Of a stretch of 64,000 bases of DNA, positions 22,424 through 33,705 are shown piece by piece. Below the pieces are notes generated by a model, which saw only the letters and a list, made by a program, of their open reading frames with translations, searched no databases and was not told where the DNA came from. This stretch comes from Arachis hypogaea (Eukaryota; Streptophyta; Magnoliopsida; Fabales; Fabaceae). The stretch lies in contig NC_092040.1 in the NCBI RefSeq assembly GCF_003086295.3, forward strand, positions 54,663,559 through 54,727,558, written 5' to 3'. Both the position numbers and the translations under genes were made by a program. How positions within the stretch are numbered: the stretch's first letter is position 1; every line of letters begins with the position of its first letter.

Positions 22424-22541
22424 TGCTGAGATGTGCAGGTAGACGGGCTGTTCCAACTGATGCTTTTCTCCAAGGATTGTGCTGATGGACTTGTTTGTCT
22501 CTCCCATGTGATCGTCTTCCGGTTCTCTTCCTGGTGGCCAT
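22398..22541 (-). CDS. Small basic ORF in D, 47 aa, unrecognised
   Basis: ATG at 22541, stop TAA inside module g. Eleven Arg/Lys in 47 residues, concentrated at the N-terminus (MATRKRTGRRSHGRDK), plus five His. The ATG is preceded directly by a pyrimidine run and CAG (CTTTTTTCTTTCAG), like a splice acceptor. Could be a spliced exon, a short RNA-binding peptide or chance. No homologue found elsewhere in the window, and the opposite strand also has an ORF, so evidence for translation is weak. Confidence 0.3.
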   Translation of the reverse strand: MATRKRTGRRSHGRDKQVHQHNPWRKASVGTARLPAHLSMHRGWCNL

Positions 22542-23069
22542 CCTGAAAGAAAAAAGGGAAGAAAAGTAACCCAAAAATAAAGATAGAAATTAAAAGATGG
22601 ACTATGGTTGGGTTAATGCCAGATGAAAAGGGTCTCATTCACATGGTAGCTACAACATGTAAGAAAACAATAGAAGCCATGGCATACCAGTGGTGCAGAA
22701 TATGCAACAATGGGGGAGAGAGTGGGGAAGGAAAGATAATATAAATTAAAAATCAATACAAAAGTAATACAGGTATCAAATATTGGCATTGATTTAAATA
22801 ATATTACCTAACCAGAATAAAACAAGTCATAAGCACCAAGATAATACCAGAGAAGAAATAACAGTTGAATAAAAACATTTGAACACCAATGGTAAAAGAA
22901 TAAATTTAGAAAAATAAAAATATGCAATGAATGAAAGTATGCAAATAAAATAAAATAAAATGAGAGGGAAAAAGGAGAAGAAGAAGAAAAAGAAAGTGAG
23001 AAAGGAGAGAGAAGGAAGAAATTAGGATTAGAAATGAGAGGATAAGAAAATTGGCAATAATCTGGATAG

Positions 23070-23610
23070 GTTATGCGACGCTGGCAACGCGGTCGCGTGG
23101 GTGACGCGGTCGCGTGGTGCGCGATAAGGTTGGGCGACGCGGACGCGTGGGGCACGCGATCACGTGACTCAATTTGTGCTAGTGGCGCGAGTGCAGCCTC
23201 GCGGTCGCACAACTCTCTGTTCGAAACTTGGTATTGCCAAAATCCAGGGTGACGCGGTCGCGTGGTCGACGCGATCGCGCGGGTGGCCTTATTTCCAATA
23301 TGACGCGGACGCGTGGGTGACGCATTCGCGTGGCAGGGCTTGTGCTGCTAGCACGGGTCCAGCCCAATTCCAGCTCAACTTTCGGCCATACACCCTTTTT
23401 ACGCCGATTTCAGGTCACGCGGCCACGTGGGTGACGCGGTCGCGTGGGAGGCTATTTTTCCAAATGACGCAGACGCGTCAGCGACGCGGTCGCGTGGGTC
23501 GATTTGTGCCATTGGCATGCCTCCAGCGCTGCTCCTGCGAAACTCTCTGTTCATATTAATATTGTCTCATCTCCTTGCGACGCGGACGCGTCACTGATGC
23601 GGTCGCATCG
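23070..23610 (-). repeat. Palindromic-word cluster inside D (ACGCGNNCGCGT)
   Basis: About sixteen copies of ACGCG-GT-CGCGT or ACGCG-GA-CGCGT type words, often paired as 'GACGCGGTCGCGTGG'. Same word type as in D's own LTR (26490-26675). Strongly CpG-rich against an AT-rich background. Confidence 0.9.
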
Positions 23611-23759
23611 CGTGCTCGCTTTTTTTTTTGAATCTGAAAAGATGCAGAATGCAGTGTTAATATGAATGTGATGCAAAACTCCAGGTTCAATATAATAAAA
23701 TAAAATAAAATAAAAACAAACAAAACGAAATAAAATTGAAAAAGAAACGATCATACCAT

Positions 23760-23810
23760 GGTGGGTTGTCTCCCACCTAGCACTTTTAGTTAAAGTCCTT
23801 AAGTTGGACA
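23760..23810 (-). other. Two-hairpin element, copy in D (17 nt after ORF stop)
   Basis: Minus strand GTCC, AACTTAA, GGAC (23809-23795); AAGTGCTA; stem GGTGGG, loop AGACAA, CCCACC (23777-23760). Present although D has no pol. Confidence 0.75.
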
Positions 23811-23826
23811 TTTGGTGAGCTCCTTG

Positions 23827-25371
23827 TTATGGTGGCTTGTGCTTGAACTCATCCAGGAATCTCCACCAATGTTTGTATCTCCAGTAACCTCCGGGGTCCC
23901 AGACTAAGCACGTAAAGCCCTTACGAAGCTTCAAATAGATTCTTAGGCTCCCGGGGTGACAAATGTCAGAACAGATTCCAGGATCCCAAACTTTACCTTT
24001 ACACCCGTTTTTGTCTTGATCTGCATTTTTCCAGCCGGGTGAAAGGTGATCTGAATTCTCACTGCAGCGACCAAATAGCTTCCTAGACCCATTCAGTTGA
24101 GCTCTATACCAACCTTTGCATTTAAACTTAAAGCTTCCAACCATGATGAACCTTGCAGGGCAATTCTTACCACTGACCATCTTCCTTTTACTCTTAATGC
24201 CACAAAGAGCTCTAAGTTGACCATCCGTCTCCAGTAGCCCATATTCAAGTGGGATTAGAAAGCTATGGGATATGAATTTTACCCACTTGAATGTTGTGAA
24301 GGATGATGGCGACTTAGGGGGAGGTATCTTTAATGAAATTGCAAGCTCCACTCCCTTGTGCTCTTCTCTGATAATTACCACCTCTTTGCAAACTTCTTCA
24401 ATTTCAACCTCTTCCTCTTGGTAGCTCTCTTTCAATTCAATCTCCTTTTCATTGCTTCCTAAGGGCATGGGAGGTTGTGCTTCTTCTTGAATCTCCATCT
24501 CTTGATCAACCTTTTTCCAAGTCTTCAACTATGATATGCTTTAGAGGTTGTACACCCTCTTCAGCATCAAATTCAACCGTCTTGGAAGGAGGCTCTATGT
24601 CTTGTCTTTCCCATGGAGGTTTTGTGTCTCCTAAGTCTTCAACCAACTCTTCTTCTTGAACAATGATAGCTTCTTCTACTTGTTCTAGTATGAATTCATG
24701 CTCTGTCTTGTCCACTGGAGTTTCTGGTACCTCCTTTATGCTATGCTCTTCACTAGACTGTCCACATGGGGCTGTGGCTGATCCTTGTGTATTTAAGCGT
24801 CTAGAAGCCCATTGAATTAATACTTGCCCCAGTTGTTGAGTGGTTGCATGAAATCGATCCATTGTTTCCTTGAGACGATTGTTTGCCTCTTGATGCACTC
24901 GGTTTTCATAAGTAGGATCATAATGCTCTTGGATTGATGGATATGAAGATGGTGAATATTGAAGTGGTGGTTCTTGTGAGTAATTGGGTTGGAATTGGGG
25001 TGGTTCTATATATCATATGGCTCATAAGGTGGTTGGTATGGTGGTTGAGTGTTAGGGTTATATGGAGGTGAATGGCAGAAAGGGGCTTGTGAGTATGGTG
25101 GTCTAAAGTCATGTTGAGGAGGGGGTTCATAGGCATATGGTGGCGGTTGTTGATAATCAAAAGAGTGCTCACCATAGCCATTATCCTGATATGCATCACA
25201 GAATGGTTGTTGATAGTCCATTGGAGGTGGTTGTTGCCATGAGGGTTGATCAAATCCTTGTGGCTCCTCTCATCTTTGATTGTTCCAACCATGGTGCCTG
25301 TTCTCATTGTAATTTCCTCTTCCTGCAACATAATTGTAACCAAACTCATAGCCAAAAGGGTGAGAGTTCAT
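23827..25371 (-). pseudogene. Tyr/Pro-rich ORF of D, unrecognised family, broken
   Basis: Start ATG 25371 gives MNSHPFGYEFGYNYV, like F (28940) and O (49568). A TGA follows after 33 codons (near 25270). N-terminal third: PPxYAYEPPPQ repeats. Middle third acidic (FILEQVEEAIIVQEEELVEDLGD). A frameshift near 24520 leads into the C-terminal third: FKWVKFISHSFLIPLEYGLLETDGQLRALCGI, CKGWYRAQLNGSRK, KVWDPGICSD, LVWDPGGYWRYKHWWRF. No protease, RT, zinc knuckle or capsid motif. Occupies the gag position between PBS and the two-hairpin element. Possibly a diverged gag; that is inference. Confidence 0.75.
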
Positions 25372-25595
25372 GGTAGTAAGAGAAAATAAAAACAAAAATT
25401 AATAAAAAAAATATTTTGAAAAAGATATAATTTTTGAAAAAAAAATATGAAAATATTTTTGAAAAAGATATGATTTTTGAAAAAGATAAGATAAGATAAA
25501 AAAATTTAAAATAAAAATCTGAAATAAAATTTTTTTTTTTTTTTGAAAAATATTTACAATAACCAATAATAAGGCACACATTTGCAATTGCCATT

Positions 25596-26958
25596 TTGAC
25601 GTTAGGATTTTTGCCAGTAAAGAATGTCATAAAAATAGTCGCGTTGTAGATATAGTCTCTAAACCAACAAAAATCCCTTCGTACAAACGTTTTGGTTGTC
25701 ACAAGTAACAAACCCCTTTAAAATTGACAACCGAGTATTAAACTTCAGGTCGTCTTCTCAAGGAATTGCAGGGAGGTATGTTCTTATTATTGGCTATGGA
25801 GATTGTAAATTGGGGGTTTTTAAAGTATGAGATAAAAAGCAACCATAGTAAATAGCAGAGGAAATAAAATAATAGCAATAAAAATAAACTCTTGGCAAGG
25901 TATTAAGAACTGGAGGTCCTATCCTAGTTATCCTTATCAATGGTGATGAGAATTGGATTCTTCCCCCACCTTATTAACCTCTAACTATGGAGGTAAGTTA
26001 AGTGGCAAATTAATTCCAATTTTCAATCAACAATGAGTTTGATAACTCAAGAGTTACCAATGTCTCAACCAAAGCCAAAAAGAAAATAGTAAATTTACTG
26101 AATAAAAATTGTCTTCAGATGGGAAGCAGCAATCATGTAAATAAAAGAAAGCAATCATGAATGGAAATACATCAAATAACATTAATTAAGAAAATTATAT
26201 GTAACATGGAAGAGTTTATAAATTAAATAAAAATAAAGAACCTGGATTGAGAGTCACTCCTAAAACTAAGAGAAGTCCTAATCCTAATCCTAAGAGAGAG
26301 AGGAGAGAACCTCTCTCAAAACTAAATCTAAATCATGGAAAAGTAAATTATGAAAAGCCTTCTTATGAATGGATGCATTCCCCCACTTTATAACCTCTGG
26401 TCTATGCCTTCTGGACTTGGATTTGGGCCAAAAAGGGCTTTAGAACTCGCTGGGGCGTGTTCTGTAATTTTCTGGTGCGTGGTCTCTGTCACGCGTCCGC
26501 GTAGGTCACGCGGTCGCGTCATTCGGAGCTTTTCCTTGCCACGCGGTCGCGTCAGTCATGCGACCGCGTCATATGCGTTCTGCTAGAGGCGCGCGGTCGC
26601 GTCAGTCATGCGGCCGTGTCGCTGCTGTTTCGTGCTTGGCACGCGATCGCGTCGTCCATGCGATCGCGTGGATACCAGTTTCCTTAAAGCTCCGTTTTGC
26701 TTTCTCCTTTCCCTTTGGTATGTTTCTTTTTTCATCCTTTAAGTCATTCTACCTTAGAAACTCTGAAACTCCTCAACACACTAATCATGGCATCTAATGG
26801 AAATAAAGGTAATTAAAATAATTAATTTTCAAAGCTTAGGAAACATGTTTTTCACGATATGACATAATAAGGGAGGGAAAGTAAAACCATGCAATTAATG
26901 TGAATAAGTAGGTGAAGGATTGTATAAATCACTCAAATTAAGCACAGAATATCTCATG
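25596..26958 (-). repeat. 5' LTR of D, outer end truncated
   Basis: Inner end CTAACGTCA at 25596, followed by a broken PBS: only TGGC remains before AATTGCAA (25584-25592), where O has a full 18-nt site. Outer 16 bp (TGATAAACCCATATTT) are missing at the join to E. Contains ACGCGNNCGCGT words (26490-26675). Similar in plan to LTRs F and I. Confidence 0.85.
26490..26675 (-). repeat. Palindromic-word cluster in the D LTR (ACGCGNNCGCGT)
   Basis: About eight words such as CACGCGGTCGCGTCA and ACGCGATCGCGT in tandem pairs; same type as D's internal cluster. Confidence 0.88.
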
Positions 26959-27563
26959 GAGGCTTGGCCAACGTTAGTGACAAAGGTGAATGTCACTAAC
27001 GTTGGCTTCTCTTTTGCTTTCCAACGTTAGAGTCCACGTTAACTAAGTTAACGTGGCAACTAACGTGGCCAATTATGAGCTTGGTCCAACATTAGTGACA
27101 AAGGAGAGTGTTAGTAACGTTGGCCTTGTTGTCTTCTTCCACGTTAGAGTTCACATTAACTTAGTTAACGTGACTCTTAACGTGGGCTGTGATGGCTTCG
27201 AGGGCGTTATTGGCGATTACCTTTCTCACTAACTTTGCATGCTAGCTCCCATTCCACGTTAGAGGTCACGTTAGTTGAACTAACGTGAATGCTAACATGG
27301 TTCTTCTTTGCTTCCTTTGTCCTGAAATCAAACAGCAAAGTGCATCAAAGTTCTAATCCAAGTCTTGAGACATGCATCATCCAATTTGTCATATAATTCA
27401 TGCAAATTTCTCATGAAATCATGTAAAATGCACAATGTATGCTTGAAACAAGATGTAAGTGAATATCTACCCAAAACTAGCTTATTTCTTTAGAAAATAC
27501 ATGAAACTACCTTAAAAACAGTAAAGAAAGGTCAGTGAAACTGGCCAAAATGCCCTGACATCA
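26959..27563 (-). repeat. Element E: LTR fragment with AACGTTAGTGACA / GTTAACGTG words
   Basis: Minus-strand start TGATGTCAGGGCATTTTGGC at 27563 matches the start of V (63217). Left end is cut at the join with D's LTR. Holds a palindrome cluster: arms CCAACGTTAGTGACA and TGTCACTAACGTTGG around an 8-nt loop (26968-27005), and CACGTTAACT/AGTTAACGTG types at 27030-27055, 27140-27185 and 27250-27300. Right flank is F's ORF. Solo LTR or end of a deleted element. Confidence 0.8.
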
Positions 27564-28940
27564 CTCAATCCACAAAGAGCTCTAAGTTGACCATCCGTTT
27601 CAAGCAACCTATATTCAAGTGGCATTATAAAGCTTAGAGATAAGAGATTTACCCACTTGAATGGTGTAAAGGGTGATGGTGACTTAGGAAGGGGGACCCC
27701 CCACACTTGGACAATGCAAAGTCTACTCCCTTGTGCTCTTCTTTAAATTCCTCCACCTCTCGACAAGCATCTTCAATTTCAATTCCTTATTCACCAACCT
27801 CTTCTTCATATTCCTCATTGCTTAAGTCTTGTGTCGGAGGTTGTGCATTGACCTCCTCAACATCAAATTCACAACATAATAAGGGTGATTCAACAATCTT
27901 CAATAACACATCGGTTGGTGCCGAATCATCTTCAATAGCAAGACTTGTCATTTCCTCCACTTCTTCCAATGTTTCATTAATTAACAAATGCCTTGGAGGT
28001 TGCACATCCTCCTTAACGTTGCCTTCAAGTCCAATGGAAGAAGGCTAAACAAGATCATCAAGAGAATTGACCAATGTGGACAAAAAATCACTAATGATGG
28101 AATCCACTTCTTGATCAATTTTCCTCAACTCTTCATCCATTTCCTAAACATCAATGACTTCAACTTCCTCCTCTTGATGTAAATCATGCTTTAGTTCCTC
28201 TTCTTCCCCTTGAAGCACCAAACTCACTCCCACACTATGCTCATTGATTGCTTCTCCACATTCAATAATGGGAGTGCCTTAATCGCATAGGCTTAGGCAG
28301 GATGAGACTATGTTGCTAACGACTTTTACCATGATAGCCATCTTGGCTTCTAGCTCCTTAAACTCTTTTTCCGTCTCCTCTTGTTTCCTTTGGATATGAG
28401 AGCCAAGATCTTTTAGTTCTAACATGAGGGCTTCATTGGGGGGCGGTAGTAGAAGAGAGGGTTCATTGTTTGAGAGAAAGGTAGTGTAGTTGGAAGGTAG
28501 TTCATATTGGTGAAAGTTTTAAGGTGGTATATGAGAAAATTTTGGTTCAAAGGAGTATTGGTGTTGGAATGGTAGTGGCTCTAAGTACGGTTCATATGGT
28601 AGTTGGTATGGTGGATATAGGTTAGGGTCATATGGAGGTGTTTGGTGGTAGGGGGCTAGTGAGTAAGGTGGTGGGCTATATTAAAGAGGGGTTTCATATG
28701 CATATGATGATTGTGGTTCATAACCACAATGAGGGTCACCACACATATTAGATTGGTATGCATTAGGAGTGGAATTATACCTATAGGGGACTGAAGGAGG
28801 TTGTTGCCAAGAAGGTTGATCAAACCTTTAAGGTTCCTCCCATCTTTGATTGTTCCATCCTTGATGCATGTTGTCATTGCAATTTCCATCTCCTACAACA
28901 TAGTTGTACCACACTCATAGCCAAAAGGATGAGAATTCAT
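27564..28940 (-). pseudogene. Tyr/Pro-rich ORF of F, decayed and truncated
   Basis: Start ATG 28940 (MNSHPFGYECG), then a one-base loss after codon 11 compared with O. Pieces in several frames: Asn/Tyr/Pro-rich part 28890-28540, acidic part 28005-27787 (EEYEEEVGE), and FKWVNLLSLSFIMPLEYRLLETDGQLRALCGL at 27660-27564, where E interrupts it. Same architecture as D and O. Not functional. Confidence 0.75.
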
Positions 28941-29080
28941 AGTGACAAGAGAAAATAAAAACAAACACTAATAAAAAACAAAGAGAGCAAAATCCTACAC
29001 TGACAAAAACTAACAAACAAACCAAAAATCAAGCTATTCACAATATATACAATAGCCAATAACATAGCACCATTGCAAAA

Positions 29081-29098
29081 TCCCCGGCATCGGCGCCA
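29081..29098 (-). other. Primer-binding site of F (tRNA-Asp)
   Basis: Minus strand TGGCGCCGATGCCGGGGA, one mismatch to the tRNA-Asp complement; 6 nt from the LTR end. Confidence 0.85.
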
Positions 29099-29618
29099 TA
29101 AATTTGATAGGAAGAATTTATCATCATTCTAGAATTTCTCTTATAAAAATAAGGACTTCGTTGTAAGCATAGCTCCAAACCAACAAATAACTCTCAAATC
29201 AAATTTAATTTGGTTTTGTCACAAGTACAAACCCCAATGAAAATTAAACGAAGTATTTAAACCTCAGGTCGTCTCACAAGGAATTGTGATGAAGTGAATA
29301 ATTATTGGCTATGAAGGAACAAGGGGTTTGGTTTATAAAAGGGACAAGGAAATAAATGACCAGAAAAGTAAATCAAGTAACTAAAGAAAGCAAGTAATAA
29401 AGAGAGACATTCATGGCAAGGGTTGAGAATATAAGCTTCCTATCCTAGTCATGCAATGATTACTTCATCCTATTTAGTCAACTCAAACTAGGAAGAAAGT
29501 ACAATATTAACTTCCATGAGAGAACGTCAAATAAGACTAGTTAATCATAACACAATAATAATAAAGAATTTAGCCTATTTCGTCATCTTCAACATAGGGA
29601 GAAGGTACAATGTTATCT

Positions 29619-31281
29619 TGATGAATTTATATTTGATGATGATTTTTGGTTAGAATTGAATGGATTTCATCATATAAACTTGCACTTATTCCCTTGAATA
29701 GCATGCTTTTGAACTTTCCTCCCAATTTGTGCTTGATTAGGAAAATATGCTCTTTTCTGCCTAATTTAATCTATTTTATTCCATTTGCCTTCCATTTGAT
29801 GCCTTGATGTTGTTTGTGAATGATTTCAAGTTTGTAAGGTAGGAATGGCTTGGAGAAAATGGAAGAAGAGCATGCAAAGTGGAGGAAGCATGAAGAATCA
29901 AAGGAGATGAACACAGAGACGTGTGCGTACACACAGCCACCTAATCAGAGCGCATGGATTGCTTCAAGCGCGTCACGCGGTCATTCAGAGTATCACCTAG
30001 TGTGCGTGCGCACAGCTACTTGTGCATACACACAGGAAGAGATTTTTTCAAAGCTTGTGGACGCACAAGTCTGTGTGTACGCACAGGTGTCCGCACATGC
30101 CTTCATTAAAATGGTACGTGACTCGCGATTTTGGGGGTTTGGAGGCCCATTTCTGAAGCCATTTAGCTCATATTGAAGGGGAAATGAAGACCATAACAGA
30201 GCATATCATTAGTATAGCTTAGGTGTAGTAGTAGGAAGCTTTGAGTTTAGTTTTTCTCTAAGTTTTTTTCATCTTCTCTATTAGGGTTTATATTAGGGTT
30301 TTACATTCAAGTGCCATTTTTATTTTTGATCTTGGATTTTGCTAGCTTCCATTGTAAGTATCTCTTTGTTATTACTCTTTGTAGTTACATTGTTCTTACT
30401 CTTTCTTATAATTCAAGTTATAGTTCAATTTTACTTCTCTTTTGCAATTTTAATTTCTTGTTGATGATTTTGATGTTTAATGTTTGTTTCATGCTTTCTT
30501 GTGTTATTCTTGTTGATTGAGACCATTTGTTGCTTTAAGTTTCAAGCATTTTCTCAATTTTTCCATGTTTAATATTTTTGCCCACCAAGTGTTTGACAAA
30601 ATGTCAACCATGGTTTTAGGCTAAATTTTTTGCTCTTGGCTTGAGAAAAGTGAGCAATTGGGTTCCTAGAGTTGGAATATCCAACATTTAATGTCAATTC
30701 TTGGATTGTTAATTGTTCTTGTTCCCACTAACGCTAATTTGTTGCTAAGGTAGTTTGCAAGCAATTTAGGATTTGTGGGTTAAGAACAGTTATGCTCATT
30801 TAACTTACTTTTCGATGTGAGGGTTGATCAAGTGAGACTAATCCATTATGATTGTCATAGTTGTGTTTCCAACAAGGAAATGACCCTTAGCTCACTCCAA
30901 GCCAAGACTCTTTTTATGCTTTCAATCTTTTATACACACTTATGTTAATCTTTTTTATACTTTACTTGTTTATAGTGCATAGTCGATTCTTTAATTTCTT
31001 CATTAGTTCAATCATTACAATTTTGCATGTTCTTTTATTGCTTTATATATTCATTTCTTTATTGAAAACCCCTTGATCACTACAACCGGAATTGTATACT
31101 CATTGATCTCAAATGTCCTTGGGAGACGACCCGGGTATTAAACACTCCCGGTTTTGAATTGGTTTTGAATTTTGACATCTTTTGAATTTGATTATGAGAG
31201 TTGTGGTTGGTTTGGACTATGCTACCAACGAAGTGATGCTTGTTTTGATCGATTCCAAACGGGCAATAGTTCTCGTTATCA
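29619..31281 (+). mobile_element. Solo LTR G (1663 bp) with target-site duplication TATCT
   Basis: Starts TGATGAATTTATATTTG, ends CTCGTTATCA, flanked by TATCT at 29614-29618 and 31282-31286. Contains near-palindromic CTGTGYGTACRCACAG words (29918-30110) and the terminal block GGGAGACGACCCGGG typical of these LTR 3' ends. No internal domain, so it arose by LTR-LTR recombination. Confidence 0.9.
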
Positions 31282-31984
31282 TATCTCCTCATCGGAAGAA
31301 AGTCAAATAAGCCTAACTAATCTCAATCCAAAAGTCCAAATCTACTTACTAATGGAATTAGCAAAAGATTAGCATCAATGAAAATAATATTAGCTAACAA
31401 CTCTAGATTACCAACTTGAGTTGGGTATTAATGACTCAAGATGGCTTAATTCCTCTTTCCAAGCCAAGAATGCTCAAGAATCTACTCTAACATCCAACCA
31501 TGCATTTTGTCAAACACTTGGGAGGCATAAAAGGAAAGCATGGTAAATGACAAAAAATAGTAAAATCCATAACTACCCAATGCAAGAAAAGTAAAATCAA
31601 TAACTCAATTCAACAATAAAAGAACATCAACATCAAATTGCATTAAAAGGAGATCCAAATCCAACATGAGTACATGAACATAAAAGAGGCATAAAAGGAA
31701 AATTAACAAGAAGACTAAAAGGAACAAAGATGTAGGAACAAGAAATCATAAAGGAAACATGATGAAAACAAGGAATTAAAACCTAGATCTAAGAGAATTT
31801 AACCTAATCCTACCCTAATTCTAGAGAGAAGAGGGAGTTTCTCTCTAGAAAACTAACTAAAGGCTCATCATAACTACACTAAGTGCTCCCCCTTTGTCCA
31901 ATCTTCAATTCTGCATGAAATAGCCTCTGGAATCAGTTGGATTTGGGCCTGAAAAGCTCAGAAATCACCCCCAGCATCTTCACT

Positions 31985-32100
31985 TCAATGACGTCACGTC
32001 GAGCTACGACGCGTACGCATGGGTCACGCGTACGCGTCGCTTGACATTTTACCATCCACGCGTACGCTTCAAGTCACGCGTACGCGTCGCCATGCGACTT
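31985..32100 (-). repeat. Palindromic words in the F LTR (ACGCGTACGCGT)
   Basis: Four to five copies of the perfect palindrome ACGCGTACGCGT and one-base variants within 115 bp. Confidence 0.85.
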
Positions 32101-32579
32101 CATATTTATGCGTGCACATCATTGAATGCACTCCAAATCCTTGTTTTTCCATGAGTTCTCCACTTTGCATACTTTTCTCTTCACTCCTTTGATCCATTCC
32201 TAGCCTTTTCAACCTGAATTCAGTAATAAACATATCGAGGCATCTAGTGGAATCAAAGGCAAATTAAAATTACCAATTTTAAGGCCTAAAAAGCAAGTTT
32301 TTACACTTAAGCACAAATCAATGGAGAATTACAAAACCATGCTATTTCATTGAATAAATATGAGAAAAGGTGATAAAATCCCCTAAATTAAGCACCAGAT
32401 AAACCACAAAATTGGGGTTTATCAAAGACACCTAATTAATCACTTCCAAAACTTCTACCTCCATTCTTGAAAGAAAGAAAAGAAGTAGAAGTGAAGCAAC
32501 AAGCTGAATGAACCATTAGAGCCAAAGAGAATTCGAAACCAAAGCCTCTATTTATAACAACCAACAAGATCCCTCCTGA

Positions 32580-32871
32580 CATTGAACCCAAGATTAGCAT
32601 TGAGAGTGAACCACCACTTGAAGAAGAGAAGAATCTGAAGAAGAAAGTTCCTAGAGATTAGAAAAATAAGAAGATCTTTATTGAAGATTTCTCACCAAGG
32701 GACAAAGTGATACTAGTTTACCAACCAATAAAGTCATCTCCACATTTCTCTGGTCAATACACAGTAAACAAAATCCTTTCTTTTGAACATGTTGAGATCA
32801 TCAAAGAAGACACTGGAAGAATGTTCACAATGAGAGGAGAGAAGTTGAGGCACTATGATTATCCACCATAA
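32580..32871 (+). pseudogene. Integrase C-terminal (GPY/F) fragment of J
   Basis: One frame, with a TAG near 32660 and stop TAA 32869-32871. After the TAG: IEDFSPRDKVILVYQP, HFSGQYTVNKIL, HVEIIKEDTGRMFTMRGEKLRHYD, which follows the pattern of the integrase C-terminus in A ([40 protein letters not shown]). More diverged from A and B than they are from each other. The upstream Glu/Lys-rich part (32580-32660) is less certain. Confidence 0.7.
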
Positions 32872-32882
32872 CAAGGATCAAC

Positions 32883-32930
32883 CGTCAAGCTAATGACGTT
32901 AAAAGAGCGCTTATTGGGAGGCAACCCAAA
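32883..32930 (+). other. Two-hairpin element, copy in J (11 nt after pol stop)
   Basis: CGTC, AAGCTAAT, GACG (32883-32898); GAGCGCTT; stem TTGGG, loop AGGCAA, CCCAA (32914-32929). The first stem pairs C-G where A and U pair T-A. Confidence 0.72.
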
Positions 32931-33705
32931 CATAGTATACTTTGATTTATTTTTTTGTTAATCCTTAGTTTTCATTTATTTTCTATTTTTCGCTGCTAAT
33001 TGGTGCATAAAAAAACCAAAGAATACTTTCTTTAGGCTCAAAGATGTTAACTCAAATAGGGGTTAAGTTGGTGTGCTAATCAACTATGCAACAAAAAGAA
33101 TAAGTTGATGTTTGAGTGCATGAACAATGCATATCATGAGCAATGCATTTCAGAAAAAATGATTTGGTGCAAGATTCTAGCGTTTTGGGTTCAAGCAGGG
33201 AACAAGTTTAGTGTTTTAGCATGCTAGCAGTGTAACACTTTTTGCATAACCCAAGCAAGAAAAATGTTTTAGGACAAGACATTAAACTAGGCATGAAGTT
33301 GAGTTGGTTTTGACCAATTCTACAGTTCATACTTACTTGAAATGCTTCAAACTACTTTTGTCTTGAAAATGCCAATTTGAGTTGCATGATTCATCAATTT
33401 CAGCTTTAGAATGGTCTTTAGATAGCTTGTAGCATTGGCATATCATGCATGAATCATTAATCCAACTTTGAATCAGCATTACATGAAACTACGTTTGGTG
33501 TTACCACCAATCTTAGAAGGAGGCTAATGATTGAACCATAATGAACCATGCATCATTTGGTATCCTCATCATGCATTAAAAGAACCAAAACGACCAATAT
33601 GACTTTATGAACTGAGGAACATAGTAAGTAGCGTACCATGGGACACTTTTGGTGTCCAACGGCTAAGTTGGACAACACCAAATGAATTGATTTTCTGTTT
33701 GCCAT

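Larger units (their letters stand above)
20871..26958 (-). mobile_element. Element D: non-autonomous LTR element with one Tyr/Pro-rich ORF
   Basis: Right to left: 5' LTR (25596-26958), PBS remnant, ORF (25371-23827), two-hairpin element, palindromic cluster, small basic ORF with internal module, 3' non-coding region, terminal module, and 134 bp of the 3' LTR. No protease, RT or integrase. The 3' LTR matches the 5' LTR (20871-20995 versus 26838-26958, a few differences), which confirms the unit. Both outer ends are damaged: left by the C junction, right by E. Confidence 0.85.
27564..32425 (-). mobile_element. Element F: D-like non-autonomous element, 5' half
   Basis: Right to left: LTR (32425-29105, split by G), tRNA-Asp PBS, short leader, ORF cut by E at 27564. 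No 3' half remains in the window; the DNA left of E belongs to D. Confidence 0.8.
29105..32425 (-). repeat. 5' LTR of F (29105-29618 and 31287-32425), interrupted by solo LTR G
   Basis: Minus-strand start TGATAAACCCCAATTTTG (32425), end ...TTCCTATCA (29105). Without G and one TSD copy it is about 1650 bp. It contains an internal imperfect duplication of about 90 bp (ATTAGTTAGGCTTATTTGAC... and ATTAACTAGTCTTATTTGAC...), which spans the G site, and ACGCGTACGCGT words at 31985-32100. Confidence 0.82.
32426..33705 (+). mobile_element. Element J: integrase tail and 3' region of another Ty3/gypsy element
   Basis: Plus-strand fragment between F and K. Holds the last codons of pol, a two-hairpin element, and about 770 bp of AT-rich non-coding DNA (32931-33705) with no module, ORF or LTR. 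K is inserted at 33706; the five bases before it are GCCAT. Confidence 0.65.

Noticed and set aside
22808..23559. ORFs across the D interior cluster
   Set aside because: Open because of GC-rich repeated words; not conserved in O.
29850..30176. 108-codon ORF in solo LTR G
   Set aside because: Spans the GTGYGTACRCAC words and has no homologue in the window; treated as chance.
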